Below are positions 1 to 6,353 of a stretch of 20,311 nucleotides of DNA, piece by piece. The DNA comes from Burkholderiales bacterium (GTDB lineage: Bacteria > Pseudomonadota > Gammaproteobacteria > Burkholderiales > SG8-41): the NCBI GenBank assembly GCA_019746155.1, contig JAIESJ010000197.1, forward strand, positions 1-20,311, read 5' to 3'. Numbering within the stretch: position 1 is the first letter of the stretch; every line of letters begins with the position of its first letter. Below the pieces are notes generated by a model that did not search any database, was not told the origin of the DNA, and saw only the letters and a list, made by a program, of their open reading frames with translations. Position numbers and translations under genes: made by a program.

Positions 1-683
1 CCCGAGTTCGGGTCGAGCATTCCGGTCACTCGGTTATAAACGTGCAGGTAATCGTGATAGAACTCGCTATTGGTGTCGTGAATCAGCTTGAAATTGGTTT
101 TGAGCGTAGCTTGGTAATACCAGAACGTCTCGAGCGGTTCCGCCTCGAGCTCAGGCAGCATGTAATCGAGCACCGAGCCGATTTCCGATTTGAGGTCTGG
201 CGCGTTGTCGTCGAGGTTGACCCACACGAACCCACCGTAGGCGACTTCGGTGCGCACCTCCTTCAAGCTCACGTCGTCCTTGCACAGCCGCTCTTGATAA
301 CCGGCTTTGCCGCGTGGAATATCGATGCAATCGCCGCGCGCGTTGAAGGCCCACTGGTGAAAAATGCAGGTGAACTTCTTCGCGTTGCCGGTGGGTTCAT
401 AGACGATCAGATTGCCGCGGTGCGGACAGATGTTGTAGAAGGTGCGGACCTTCATGTCGTCGCCACGGACGATCACAAGCCGTGTGCCTCCTGGGTGCCG
501 ATAGGCGCGAAAATCGCCGCGGTTGGGCACCTCACTTTGATGGATCGCGAGATGCCAGACCTTCTTGAAGATTTTTTCCTTTTCTTCCTCGAAGAGGTCG
601 GGATCGGAATAGATCGCCGGATCGGCGTAGTGCGTGGGCGGCAGCTTGGGTTTGGTCAACCACTGCGCGGTGTTTCTCGACAT
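1..683 (-). CDS. Rieske-type aromatic ring-hydroxylating oxygenase, alpha subunit (3' end outside window)
   Basis: The first 227 codons are visible and the reading frame runs off the left edge. The Rieske [2Fe-2S] ligands are clear: C86-x-H88, then 17 residues, then C106-x2-H109 (CPHRGN...CIFHQW). The start of the catalytic domain follows, with a mononuclear-iron-type motif around E207, H210 and H214 (NSEFYHDYLH). Enzymes of this family use electrons from a reductase to add oxygen to, or demethylate, aromatic and other organic substrates. The substrate cannot be told from this half. The ATG at 683 is preceded by a strong GGAGGA ribosome site. The first ligand pair fits ring-hydroxylating alpha subunits, but the two histidines are three residues apart rather than the more common four. 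No ferredoxin or reductase gene is visible, and the partner genes may lie to the left. An FNR-type box lies about 140 bp upstream. Confidence 0.9.
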   Translation of the reverse strand, partial: MSRNTAQWLTKPKLPPTHYADPAIYSDPDLFEEEKEKIFKKVWHLAIHQSEVPNRGDFRAYRHPGGTRLVIVRGDDMKVRTFYNICPHRGNLIVYEPTGNAKKFTCIFHQWAFNARGDCIDIPRGKAGYQERLCKDDVSLKEVRTEVAYGGFVWVNLDDNAPDLKSEIGSVLDYMLPELEAEPLETFWYYQATLKTNFKLIHDTNSEFYHDYLHVYNRVTGMLDPNS

Positions 684-771
684 GACAGGTCCTCCTTCCA
701 GATTTAAGATTCGAGCGAAACGAAACCCGCGCACCAGTGCGGGCTCGCGGCAGATCGCCTGCGCAGATATA

Positions 772-787
772 CGCATACAACATGCCA
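772..787 (-). promoter_or_regulatory. Candidate promoter of the Rieske oxygenase gene (sigma-54-like or class I FNR)
   Basis: On the minus strand TGGCATGTTGTATGCG shows the GG-N10-GC spacing of a -24/-12 sigma-54 promoter. The -24 half (TGGCA) is good and the -12 half (ATGCG) is imperfect. A competing reading is a sigma-70 -10 (TATATC, minus strand 771-766). That would put the FNR-type box centred at 829.5 about 70 bp upstream of the start of transcription, close to the known class I spacing of -71.5. Sequence alone does not decide between these. Confidence 0.3.
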
Positions 788-822
788 TTGGTGGACCATT
801 CGTCCAGAAATATGACCAACAT

Positions 823-836
823 TTGATCTAAATCAA
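823..836 (-). promoter_or_regulatory. FNR/Anr-type binding site upstream of the Rieske oxygenase gene
   Basis: TTGATCTAAATCAA is a perfect match to the FNR consensus TTGAT-N4-ATCAA, which Anr, Dnr and some NnrR proteins share. It is centred 146 bp upstream of the oxygenase start codon and no plus-strand gene begins near it, so it most likely serves the minus-strand gene. No good -10 lies at the class II distance (AATGGT at 800-795), so a class I arrangement or a repressor role is more likely. Confidence 0.6.
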
Positions 837-1088
837 ACTGCGGGGGCTCCGCGAATCAATTCCGAAGCTGCGGTATCGATTGCGAGGAATAATGAACGAG
901 AAGCACTTGCGCTGGATCGGACGAGGGGGGTACGAAACGAAACACAAGCGTTCCCGACGAAACGAATAAGCACGAAGCGTTGGAGCAACAACCTGGGACC
1001 TCTATCGTGCAAAGGACTGCCCGTGGCGCGCGGCCGCGACCGATCGTGCCGCAGCCTACGGCCTGTCAGTTGCGGCGCACGTCCAAGT

Positions 1089-1130
1089 TTGATCTACATC
1101 AATGTAATTTTCTCGCGCCTGTCGGATAAT
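1089..1130 (+). promoter_or_regulatory. FNR-type class II promoter of the 64-residue Cys-rich gene
   Basis: TTGATCTACATCAA (1089-1102, centre 1095.5) matches the FNR consensus perfectly. A -10 element GATAAT lies at 1125-1130 (centre 1127.5). The 32-bp distance between centres is exactly that of class II FNR-activated promoters, where the box sits at -41.5, and predicts a transcription start near 1137. There is no good -35 hexamer, as expected when FNR replaces it. The ribosome site AGGAG (1151-1155) and the ATG at 1161 follow. Confidence 0.65.
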
Positions 1131-1160
1131 TTTTGCTGACCGCAAGGGCAAGGAGAGGAA

Positions 1161-1355
1161 ATGAAACCTTTTGATCGCTTTCTGGGCTGGGCCACTCCCG
1201 TGGTGCCATACTACGACTACGCTTCATTGGCGCACGATCTGGGACACAACGATCCTGCGCACAACTGTCTTGCGCGCCGGCAAGGCCTCTGCCCCGGTCT
1301 TGAGTTCTGTCACGATTGCACTTGGCACGAGGGTGTAACGCGCGAAGGGAATTGA
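1161..1355 (+). CDS. Unrecognised 64-residue Cys/His-rich protein
   Basis: I do not recognise this family. The reading frame is well supported: a near-consensus -10 and FNR-type box at the proper distance, the purine-rich ribosome site AGGAG five bases before the ATG, and a hairpin terminator about 95 bp after the stop. The N-terminal half is aromatic and hydrophobic (F4, F7, W10, then Y17, Y18 and Y20). The C-terminal half carries C36-x7-C44-x5-C50-x2-C53-x2-H56 plus H25, H29, H34 and H51, a pattern that could hold a metal ion or iron-sulfur cluster. There is no signal peptide or clear membrane segment, so it is probably cytoplasmic. The setting suggests a role under oxygen limitation or during nitrogen-oxide respiration, but that is inference from the promoter. 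The gene stands alone on its strand, between the Rieske oxygenase and soxCD. Confidence 0.6.
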   Translation: MKPFDRFLGWATPVVPYYDYASLAHDLGHNDPAHNCLARRQGLCPGLEFCHDCTWHEGVTREGN

Positions 1356-1446
1356 AGGCGCATTGCCGTCAGTCATGTCGCCGAGCGCCGGTGGCGTTGC
1401 GGCGGAAACGTCAATGCGCAATCTTGCAAGAATCCAGCAGCCGCGC

Positions 1447-1474
1447 AAAAAAACGGGCCTTGGCGGGCCCGTTT
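1447..1474 (-). terminator. Rho-independent terminator after soxD (possibly bidirectional)
   Basis: A 9-bp perfect stem (1451-1459 with 1466-1474, AAACGGGCC) and a 6-base loop are followed on the minus strand by a run of seven T (complement of 1447-1453). It lies 38 bp past the soxD stop. On the plus strand it lies about 95 bp after the small Cys-rich gene and is followed by a weaker T-rich stretch, so it may also end that transcript. Confidence 0.85.
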
Positions 1475-1511
1475 ACATCTTGTTTCCCGAGAGACTATCC
1501 GAGCGAACACG

Positions 1512-2162
1512 TCAGTTGCAAGCCGTCATGCAGCGCACCGCCCTCACGTCGGGACGGTCGTCGACTATAAAGCCGTCACGGTTCGGCATCTGCACTTTCG
1601 GCAGCGCATTCCGGTCCATCACCGCGTTGGCAGGAACGAGGCCGTTCAGATTGAGGGTATACGCAGAAACCGCGTAGACCTCATCCGCAGTGAGCGACTG
1701 CGGCCGGTCCATCGGCATCGCGCGGCGGATGTAGTCGAAGAGAATCGGCGCGTAAGGGTACATGCTCCCCGGCGTCAGCACGCGGGTGCTGGTCTTGAAC
1801 GAACCAATGCCGCCCACCATTGCGCCGTACATGGGGCCGCCCTTGGCATCGGGCCCGTGACAGGCAATGCACTTGGACTCGTAGATCTTCTTGCCTTCGG
1901 CGACCGTGCCGCGCCCGGGCGGCAGACCCGCGCCATCCGGCGTGCGGATGTCGATGTTCCATGCGGCCAGATCGCTCTCACTGATGGGTTGCCCGAAACG
2001 GGGTTTGTCGGGCACCGGCTGCACCGGATGGGGACCCGTGCTGCCCAGCGGAATGCCTGTTTCGGTTTTTGCGGGCATACCACCGCCCATGCTCGTGCAG
2101 CCCGCAATCGCGAACGCGGCGGCCGTCGATGCTGCCAGCAGCTTAAGCTTGGCCGATACCAT
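1512..2162 (-). CDS. soxD: SoxD-type monoheme cytochrome c, sulfane dehydrogenase subunit
   Basis: SoxD is the electron-accepting partner of SoxC in sulfane dehydrogenase, which oxidises the cysteine-bound sulfane sulfur on SoxYZ in the periplasm. The 216-residue protein has a lipoprotein signal peptide ending in a lipobox (I19-A-G-C22), so it is probably anchored to a membrane. It has one haem c site C98-x2-C101-H102 (CIACH), preceded by the SoxD-like stretch AAWNIDIRTPDGAGLPPG. The likely axial methionine is M192 in the SoxD-like PKVQMPNRDGF. Only one haem motif is present, whereas the classical Paracoccus SoxD is longer and diheme. The ATG at 2162 lies inside the end of soxC with a 20-bp overlap and has a GGGGAGG ribosome site, so the two genes are translationally linked. 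It is followed by a strong terminator. Confidence 0.88.
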   Translation of the reverse strand: MVSAKLKLLAASTAAAFAIAGCTSMGGGMPAKTETGIPLGSTGPHPVQPVPDKPRFGQPISESDLAAWNIDIRTPDGAGLPPGRGTVAEGKKIYESKCIACHGPDAKGGPMYGAMVGGIGSFKTSTRVLTPGSMYPYAPILFDYIRRAMPMDRPQSLTADEVYAVSAYTLNLNGLVPANAVMDRNALPKVQMPNRDGFIVDDRPDVRAVRCMTACN

Positions 2163-3483
2163 TGGTCACCTCCCCTTGCGCGTTGACTATCCACGGCTGG
2201 ATGGCATTGTGATGTTGCACGAAGCCCGTGATGGCGCGTACTTTCTGGATCTCCTGTACGCTCGGTTGCACGTAGCCCGTGCTGTCGACCGCGCGGCTCA
2301 TGAGTACCGCCGGGCCGCCGTTCCAGTTCCAGCCGATCTTGAAGCGCGTGAGACACTTGTCCATGATCGGCTCCTCGACCGTCGCCTCGCGCCAGTTCTT
2401 GCCGCCGTCAAATGACACGTCGACCGCGCGGATCTTGCCTGCGCCCGACCACGCGAAGCCGGTGACTTCGTAGAAACCGGGGCCTTTGAGCTGCTGCCCC
2501 CCCGACGGCGAGGTAATAACGGACTTGCATTCCATCACCATGCTGAACTGCCGCCACTTGCCTTCTGGCATCGGATCGGTGTAGCGCGCAGTCTCGCTGC
2601 GGAAATACCACGGCTTATCGCCCACCTTGATGCGCCGCAGCCACTTGACGCTGGTATTGCCCTCCCACCCCGGCAGCACCAGACGCACGGGGTAGCCGTT
2701 TTCCGGACGCAGGCGCTCGCCGTTCATCGCATACACGATGAGGGCGTCGTCCAGCACCTTCTCCATCGGGATCGAGCGCGTGTGCGCCGATCCGTCCGCC
2801 CCTTCGAACAGTACCCATTTGCCGCGCGGATCGAAGCCCGCCTCTTCGAGCAGCGTCGAGGCCAGCACGCCCGTCCACAGGACGCCCGACAGCAGGCCAT
2901 GCGTTTGCTGCACGGTCTTCGATGCCGGTTTAAGCCAGTCCGTAAGGCCGTTGCCCGAGCATTCGTGAAAATAAAAACGCGACACCGAGGGATAGCGCGC
3001 CAGATCGTCCATGGTGAACTCCAGCGGCTGCTTGACCATGCCGTGGATCACCAGACGATGTTTGGCCGGATCGATGTCGGGCGTGCCGCCGTGATGGCGC
3101 TCGAAAATGAGCCCGTTCGGCGTGATGATGCCGGGCTGGTACTGCAGCGGCGTCATGCTCCAGTCCGACCAGTTCTGCCGGTTGACGAACACGTCGGTGC
3201 GCCGACGCACAACATGCTTTTCGAACTTCGATGGCATCCCGTACTCGGTCGGCGGGATCGGCTTGCCCATGCCCTGGTTGGACTCAGGAACCGGCAGCGG
3301 CACGGCGCCCGCGATGGTGACGCTGGCCGCCCCAGAGGCAAGCGCAGTGCCCGCCATCGCCATACCCCGGCCCAGGAACCGGCGCCGATCCTGCGATTGC
3401 GGTTGTGCATCGGCCTCCCCCGGCAACAGACTTTTTTTCTTTCGCGTAAACGGTGTGGTGCTAACCTTCGTGTTCTCAGACAT
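2143..3483 (-). CDS. soxC: SoxC, molybdopterin sulfane dehydrogenase subunit
   Basis: SoxC is the molybdenum-cofactor subunit of the Sox sulfane dehydrogenase and belongs to the sulfite oxidase family. With SoxD it removes six electrons per sulfane sulfur, letting thiosulfate go fully to sulfate without stored sulfur. The 446-residue protein starts with a twin-arginine signal (DRRRFLG, R33-R35), as expected for export of a folded molybdoprotein. The molybdenum-ligand cysteine is C175 in HECSGNG, and the C-terminal dimerisation domain contains FAWSGAGKIRAVDVSFDGG. The ATG at 3483 was chosen because AAGGAGG lies eight bases before it. The same frame is open to 3633, but that extension has no ribosome site and would bury the Tat signal. 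It overlaps soxD by 20 bp. No soxXYZAB genes are in the window. Confidence 0.9.
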   Translation of the reverse strand: MSENTKVSTTPFTRKKKSLLPGEADAQPQSQDRRRFLGRGMAMAGTALASGAASVTIAGAVPLPVPESNQGMGKPIPPTEYGMPSKFEKHVVRRRTDVFVNRQNWSDWSMTPLQYQPGIITPNGLIFERHHGGTPDIDPAKHRLVIHGMVKQPLEFTMDDLARYPSVSRFYFHECSGNGLTDWLKPASKTVQQTHGLLSGVLWTGVLASTLLEEAGFDPRGKWVLFEGADGSAHTRSIPMEKVLDDALIVYAMNGERLRPENGYPVRLVLPGWEGNTSVKWLRRIKVGDKPWYFRSETARYTDPMPEGKWRQFSMVMECKSVITSPSGGQQLKGPGFYEVTGFAWSGAGKIRAVDVSFDGGKNWREATVEEPIMDKCLTRFKIGWNWNGGPAVLMSRAVDSTGYVQPSVQEIQKVRAITGFVQHHNAIQPWIVNAQGEVTNGIGQA

Positions 3484-3548
3484 GACATCGCCCTCCTTGG
3501 TTGGTCGTGTTCTGCCGAGTCTTTTGTGCTGGCTGACTTTATTATCGG

Positions 3549-3564
3549 AGCAAGGCGCGTGCCG
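3549..3564 (-). promoter_or_regulatory. Sigma-54-type -24/-12 promoter of soxCD
   Basis: The minus strand reads CGGCACGCGCCTTGCT. This matches the sigma-54 consensus TGGCACG-N4-TTGCW at all positions but the first, with exact GG-N10-GC spacing. Transcription would begin near 3538, giving a leader of about 55 bases to the soxC ATG. The region just upstream (3570-3605) is AT-rich, as needed for DNA bending. Sigma-54 promoters need an enhancer-binding activator, and a palindrome about 100 bp upstream could be its site. Confidence 0.6.
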
Positions 3565-3634
3565 AGATATATCACTTTGAAAATAAACGAAAAATTTATA
3601 GCTCCGTCGATACGCAAAGAAAGCGGGTTTCACA

Positions 3635-3654
3635 TGGAAACGCGCCAGTTTCCA
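3635..3654. promoter_or_regulatory. Palindrome upstream of soxCD, possible activator site
   Basis: TGGAAAC-N6-GTTTCCA is a perfect 7-bp inverted repeat. It is centred about 107 bp upstream of the start predicted from the -24/-12 element, a usual place for enhancer-binding-protein sites. It has no T-run, so it is a poor candidate for an ftsB terminator, although it lies just past the ftsB stop. Confidence 0.4.
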
Positions 3655-3677
3655 ATCGAAACGAGGACGGCGGGCTG

Positions 3678-3989
3678 CTAGCGCTGCGCGGTCGCCTTAG
3701 GTGCTGAAGCGTCTACGGTGGGATCGAGAATTTGGAAAAAAATTTCGTCCTGCTTGACCATTCCGAGCTCGCTACGCGCGCGTTCCTCGATGGCCTCAAA
3801 ACCCTGCTTGAGATCGTTGACCTCGGCGTCGAGCGCGGCATTGCGCGCCTGCAGTTTCTGATTGATCTCACGCTGCGCCCTGATCTGCCGGTCGACTTCC
3901 CATACCCGCAACCAGCTGCCCTTGCCCAGCCACAATGGATACTGGATGAGCGCGATCAGGGTGGCGAGCGCGAGGGCGAGCAATCTCAT
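3678..3989 (-). CDS. ftsB: Cell division protein FtsB
   Basis: FtsB is a small bitopic inner-membrane protein that forms a complex with FtsL and FtsQ in the divisome. The 103 residues show a very short cytoplasmic start, one membrane segment (about residues 3-21, containing IQYPLWLGKGSW) and a periplasmic coiled coil rich in Gln, Glu and Arg (about 30-70). A conserved-looking EERARSELGMVKQDEIFFQ segment follows. The QYPLWLGKGSW signature and the place after eno are typical of betaproteobacteria. No clear ribosome site precedes the ATG at 3989. The spacer to eno is 126 bp and filled with short repeats. Confidence 0.9.
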   Translation of the reverse strand: MRLLALALATLIALIQYPLWLGKGSWLRVWEVDRQIRAQREINQKLQARNAALDAEVNDLKQGFEAIEERARSELGMVKQDEIFFQILDPTVDASAPKATAQR

Positions 3990-4008
3990 TGCGTGAGGGA
4001 ACCGGTTT

Positions 4009-4106
4009 AAAGTTTGAGGTTCAAGGTCTAAGGTCTAAAGTTTGTTATCCCGCCTCCCTCGTGACGGCTTCTTCAACTTGAAACTTCAAACCTTAGACTT
4101 CAGACG
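4009..4106. repeat. Inverted arrays of degenerate 7-mers between eno and ftsB
   Basis: The left array (4009-4044) is a run of 7-mers of the form AGGTCTA or AAGTTTG. The right array (4074-4106) carries the same kind of unit on the opposite strand, about 30 bp away. The arms could pair imperfectly to a long hairpin. The base composition is much more AT-rich than the genes on each side. Compare the repeat at 11387-11470. Confidence 0.6.
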
Positions 4107-4115
4107 CTTCACCCC

Positions 4116-5399
4116 TCACCGTAGTTGATAGAACGCGCTGCGCCCGGGATAGCTGGCGGTGTCGCCCAGGTCCTCTTCGATACGCAGCAGCTGGTTGTAT
4201 TTGGCCAGACGGTCGGAGCGCGACAGCGAGCCGGTCTTGATCTGCAGCGCATTGGTCGCGACCGCGATGTCGGCAATGGTGGTGTCCTCGGTCTCGCCCG
4301 AGCGGTGCGAAATGACCGCAGTGTAGCGGGCGCGTTTTGCCATCTCGATCGCGGCAAAGGTCTCGGTCAGCGTGCCGATCTGGTTGACCTTGATCAGGAT
4401 CGAGTTCGCCACCCCCTTTTCTATGCCCTGCTTGAGGATGCGGGTATTGGTCACGAATATATCGTCACCGACCAATTGTATTTTCCTGCCGAGACGGTCG
4501 GTCAGCAGCTTCCAGCCGTCCCAGTCGTTCTCCGCCATGCCGTCTTCTATGCTGACGATCGGGTATTTGTCGACCCAGGCCGCGAGATAGTCGACGAACT
4601 CCGAAGCCTTCAGCGACAGCCCTTCGGAAGCGAGCGTGTATTCCCCGTCCTCGTAAAACTCCGAACTCGCGCAATCCAGCCCGAGCGCCACATCCTCTCC
4701 GGGACGGTAGCCGGCGGCCTCGATCGCCTCGAGGATGACCTTGATCGCCGTCTCATGCTTGGGCAGCCGCGGTGCGAAGCCGCCTTCGTCTCCCACAGCG
4801 GTCGCGAGGCCACGGTCGCCGAGCAGTTTTTTAAGCGCATGAAAGACTTCGGCACCGCAGCGCAATGCCTCACGGAACGATGACACCCCGACCGGGATGA
4901 TCATGAACTCCTGCAGGTCGAGACTGTTGTCGGCATGCGCTCCGCCGTTGATGACGTTCATCATCGGCACCGGCATGGCCATGGCGCCGGCGCCGCCCAG
5001 GTAGCGGTGCAGCGGCAGCCCCGACTCCTCGGCTGCGGCTTTCGCTACCGCCATCGATACCGCAAGGATGGCGTTTGCCCCCAGCCGGGATTTGTTCTCG
5101 GTGCCATCGAGATCGATCAGCGTCCGGTCAACAAAGCTCTGCTCGGTGGCATCGACCCCGATGATGGCCTCGCAAATCTCGGTATTGATGTGTTCCACCG
5201 CTTTCAGCACGCCCTTGCCGCCGAAGCGCCTGGCGTCACCATCGCGCAGTTCAATCGCCTCCCTGCTGCCGGTCGATGCGCCGGAAGGCACCGCCGCCCG
5301 TCCCAGCACGCCCGACTCGAGCAGCACATCGGCTTCGACGGTAGGATAGCCCCGGGAATCCAGAATTTCCCTTGCAATCACGTCTACGATCGCACTCAT
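4116..5399 (-). CDS. eno: Enolase (phosphopyruvate hydratase)
   Basis: Enolase interconverts 2-phosphoglycerate and phosphoenolpyruvate in glycolysis and gluconeogenesis, in the cytoplasm. It is full length at 427 residues (E. coli 432). Family marks in order: the substrate loop GRAAVPSGASTG near the N-terminus, the Mg-binding region VSIEDGMAENDWDGW and GDDIFVTN, the catalytic lysine region LIKVNQIGTLTE, and the C-terminal signature SHRSGETEDTTIADIAVA. The ATG at 5399 has AGGA seven bases upstream. It lies 36 bp after kdsA, which fits co-transcription from pyrG. Confidence 0.98.
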   Translation of the reverse strand: MSAIVDVIAREILDSRGYPTVEADVLLESGVLGRAAVPSGASTGSREAIELRDGDARRFGGKGVLKAVEHINTEICEAIIGVDATEQSFVDRTLIDLDGTENKSRLGANAILAVSMAVAKAAAEESGLPLHRYLGGAGAMAMPVPMMNVINGGAHADNSLDLQEFMIIPVGVSSFREALRCGAEVFHALKKLLGDRGLATAVGDEGGFAPRLPKHETAIKVILEAIEAAGYRPGEDVALGLDCASSEFYEDGEYTLASEGLSLKASEFVDYLAAWVDKYPIVSIEDGMAENDWDGWKLLTDRLGRKIQLVGDDIFVTNTRILKQGIEKGVANSILIKVNQIGTLTETFAAIEMAKRARYTAVISHRSGETEDTTIADIAVATNALQIKTGSLSRSDRLAKYNQLLRIEEDLGDTASYPGRSAFYQLR

Positions 5400-5435
5400 T
5401 GTTGTTCCTGGTTTGTCAGTAGGTTGAAATAACCG

Positions 5436-6275
5436 CTATTGCACCAGATTTTCGGCAAGGCCCTGGCTTTTGACCATTTGGTCCAGACTCTTCAAGGTCC
5501 TGAGCAGCGTTTTCATGTGCTGGAGCGGCCATGCGTTGGGGCCGTCGGACAGCGCCTGTGCGGGATCGGGGTGGGTTTCCATGAACAGCCCTGCGATGCC
5601 GCTGGCAACCGCCGCGCGCGCCAGCACCGGCACGAATTCGCGCTGCCCGCCGCTGGACGTGCCTTGCCCGCCCGGCAATTGCACCGAGTGGGTGGCATCG
5701 AACACCACCGGGCAGCCGGTTTCGCGCATCACCATCAGCGACCGCATATCGGACACCAGGTTGTTGTAGCCGAAGGACACGCCACGCTCGCACACCATGA
5801 TGTTGTCTTCGCCGCTCGCGGCTCTGGCCTTGTCCACCACGTTTTTCATGTCGCCCGGGGCCAGAAACTGGCCTTTCTTGATATTAACAGGTCGGCCGGC
5901 GCTCGCTACCGCGCAAATGAAGTCGGTCTGGCGACATAAAAAAGCCGGCGTCTGCAGCACATCGACCACTGCCGCCGCGGCTTCGATTTCGTCGATCTCG
6001 TGCACATCGGTCAGAACCGGCACTCCGATCTGCTTCCTGACTTCATCCAGAATCTCAAGACCTTTATCCATCCCCAGGCCACGAAAGGATTTTATCGAGC
6101 TTCTGTTCGCCTTGTCATAAGACGATTTGTAGATGAAGGGGATACCGATTTCGGCACAGATCTGCTTGAGTTCGCCGGCCGTATCAAGCGCGAGCTGGCG
6201 CGATTCCACGACACAGGGGCCCGCTATCAGGAACAGCGGCTTGTGCAGGCCGACTTCGAAGCCACAGAGTTTCAT
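5436..6275 (-). CDS. kdsA: 3-deoxy-D-manno-octulosonate 8-phosphate synthase
   Basis: KdsA condenses phosphoenolpyruvate with arabinose 5-phosphate to make KDO-8-phosphate, the precursor of the lipopolysaccharide inner-core sugar KDO. It is full length at 279 residues. Seen: AGPCVVES near the N-terminus, the KSSYDKANRSS motif and the C-terminal HSVQLPGG. C21 in AGPC is the position of the metal-ligand cysteine of metal-dependent (Aquifex-type) enzymes; E. coli KdsA has Asn there. The ATG at 6275 is preceded by GGCGGTGATC, an almost full match to the end of 16S rRNA. It sits 78 bp after pyrG and 36 bp before eno, the usual betaproteobacterial order. Confidence 0.97.
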   Translation of the reverse strand: MKLCGFEVGLHKPLFLIAGPCVVESRQLALDTAGELKQICAEIGIPFIYKSSYDKANRSSIKSFRGLGMDKGLEILDEVRKQIGVPVLTDVHEIDEIEAAAAVVDVLQTPAFLCRQTDFICAVASAGRPVNIKKGQFLAPGDMKNVVDKARAASGEDNIMVCERGVSFGYNNLVSDMRSLMVMRETGCPVVFDATHSVQLPGGQGTSSGGQREFVPVLARAAVASGIAGLFMETHPDPAQALSDGPNAWPLQHMKTLLRTLKSLDQMVKSQGLAENLVQ

Positions 6276-6353
6276 CGTGGGATCACCGCCCTTGCGGAAT
6301 CCGACCCGGGCCGTGCGGCAGCGTCACCTGAGGATCCGTGCGCCATGGTGACT

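Larger units (their letters stand above)
684..1160. other. Gene-free divergent regulatory region
   Basis: These 477 bp separate the Rieske oxygenase gene (minus) from the small Cys-rich gene (plus). The stretch holds two perfect FNR/Anr-type palindromes (823-836 and 1089-1102), a 5-bp-armed inverted repeat at 793-807 (TGGAC-N5-GTCCA), a candidate sigma-54-like element at 772-787 and a near-consensus -10 at 1125-1130. No convincing gene was found between them. Only a 25-codon basic reading frame (892-969) with a GAGG upstream was seen, and it is not called. Confidence 0.7.

Noticed and set aside
42..707. 221-codon open frame on the plus strand opposite the Rieske gene
   Set aside because: The minus strand encodes clear Rieske motifs with a ribosome site. 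The plus frame has no family likeness and is a shadow typical of GC-rich DNA.
892..969. 25-codon basic reading frame with GAGG five bases before its ATG
   Set aside because: Too short and with no promoter or recognisable motif; codon evidence is not enough to call a gene.
3484..3633. N-terminal extension of soxC from an earlier start
   Set aside because: It has no ribosome site, would cover the -24/-12 element and would place 50 residues before the Tat signal peptide.
3635..3654. Palindrome as a terminator for ftsB
   Set aside because: The stem is short and not GC-rich, and no T-run follows on the minus strand; an activator site fits better.
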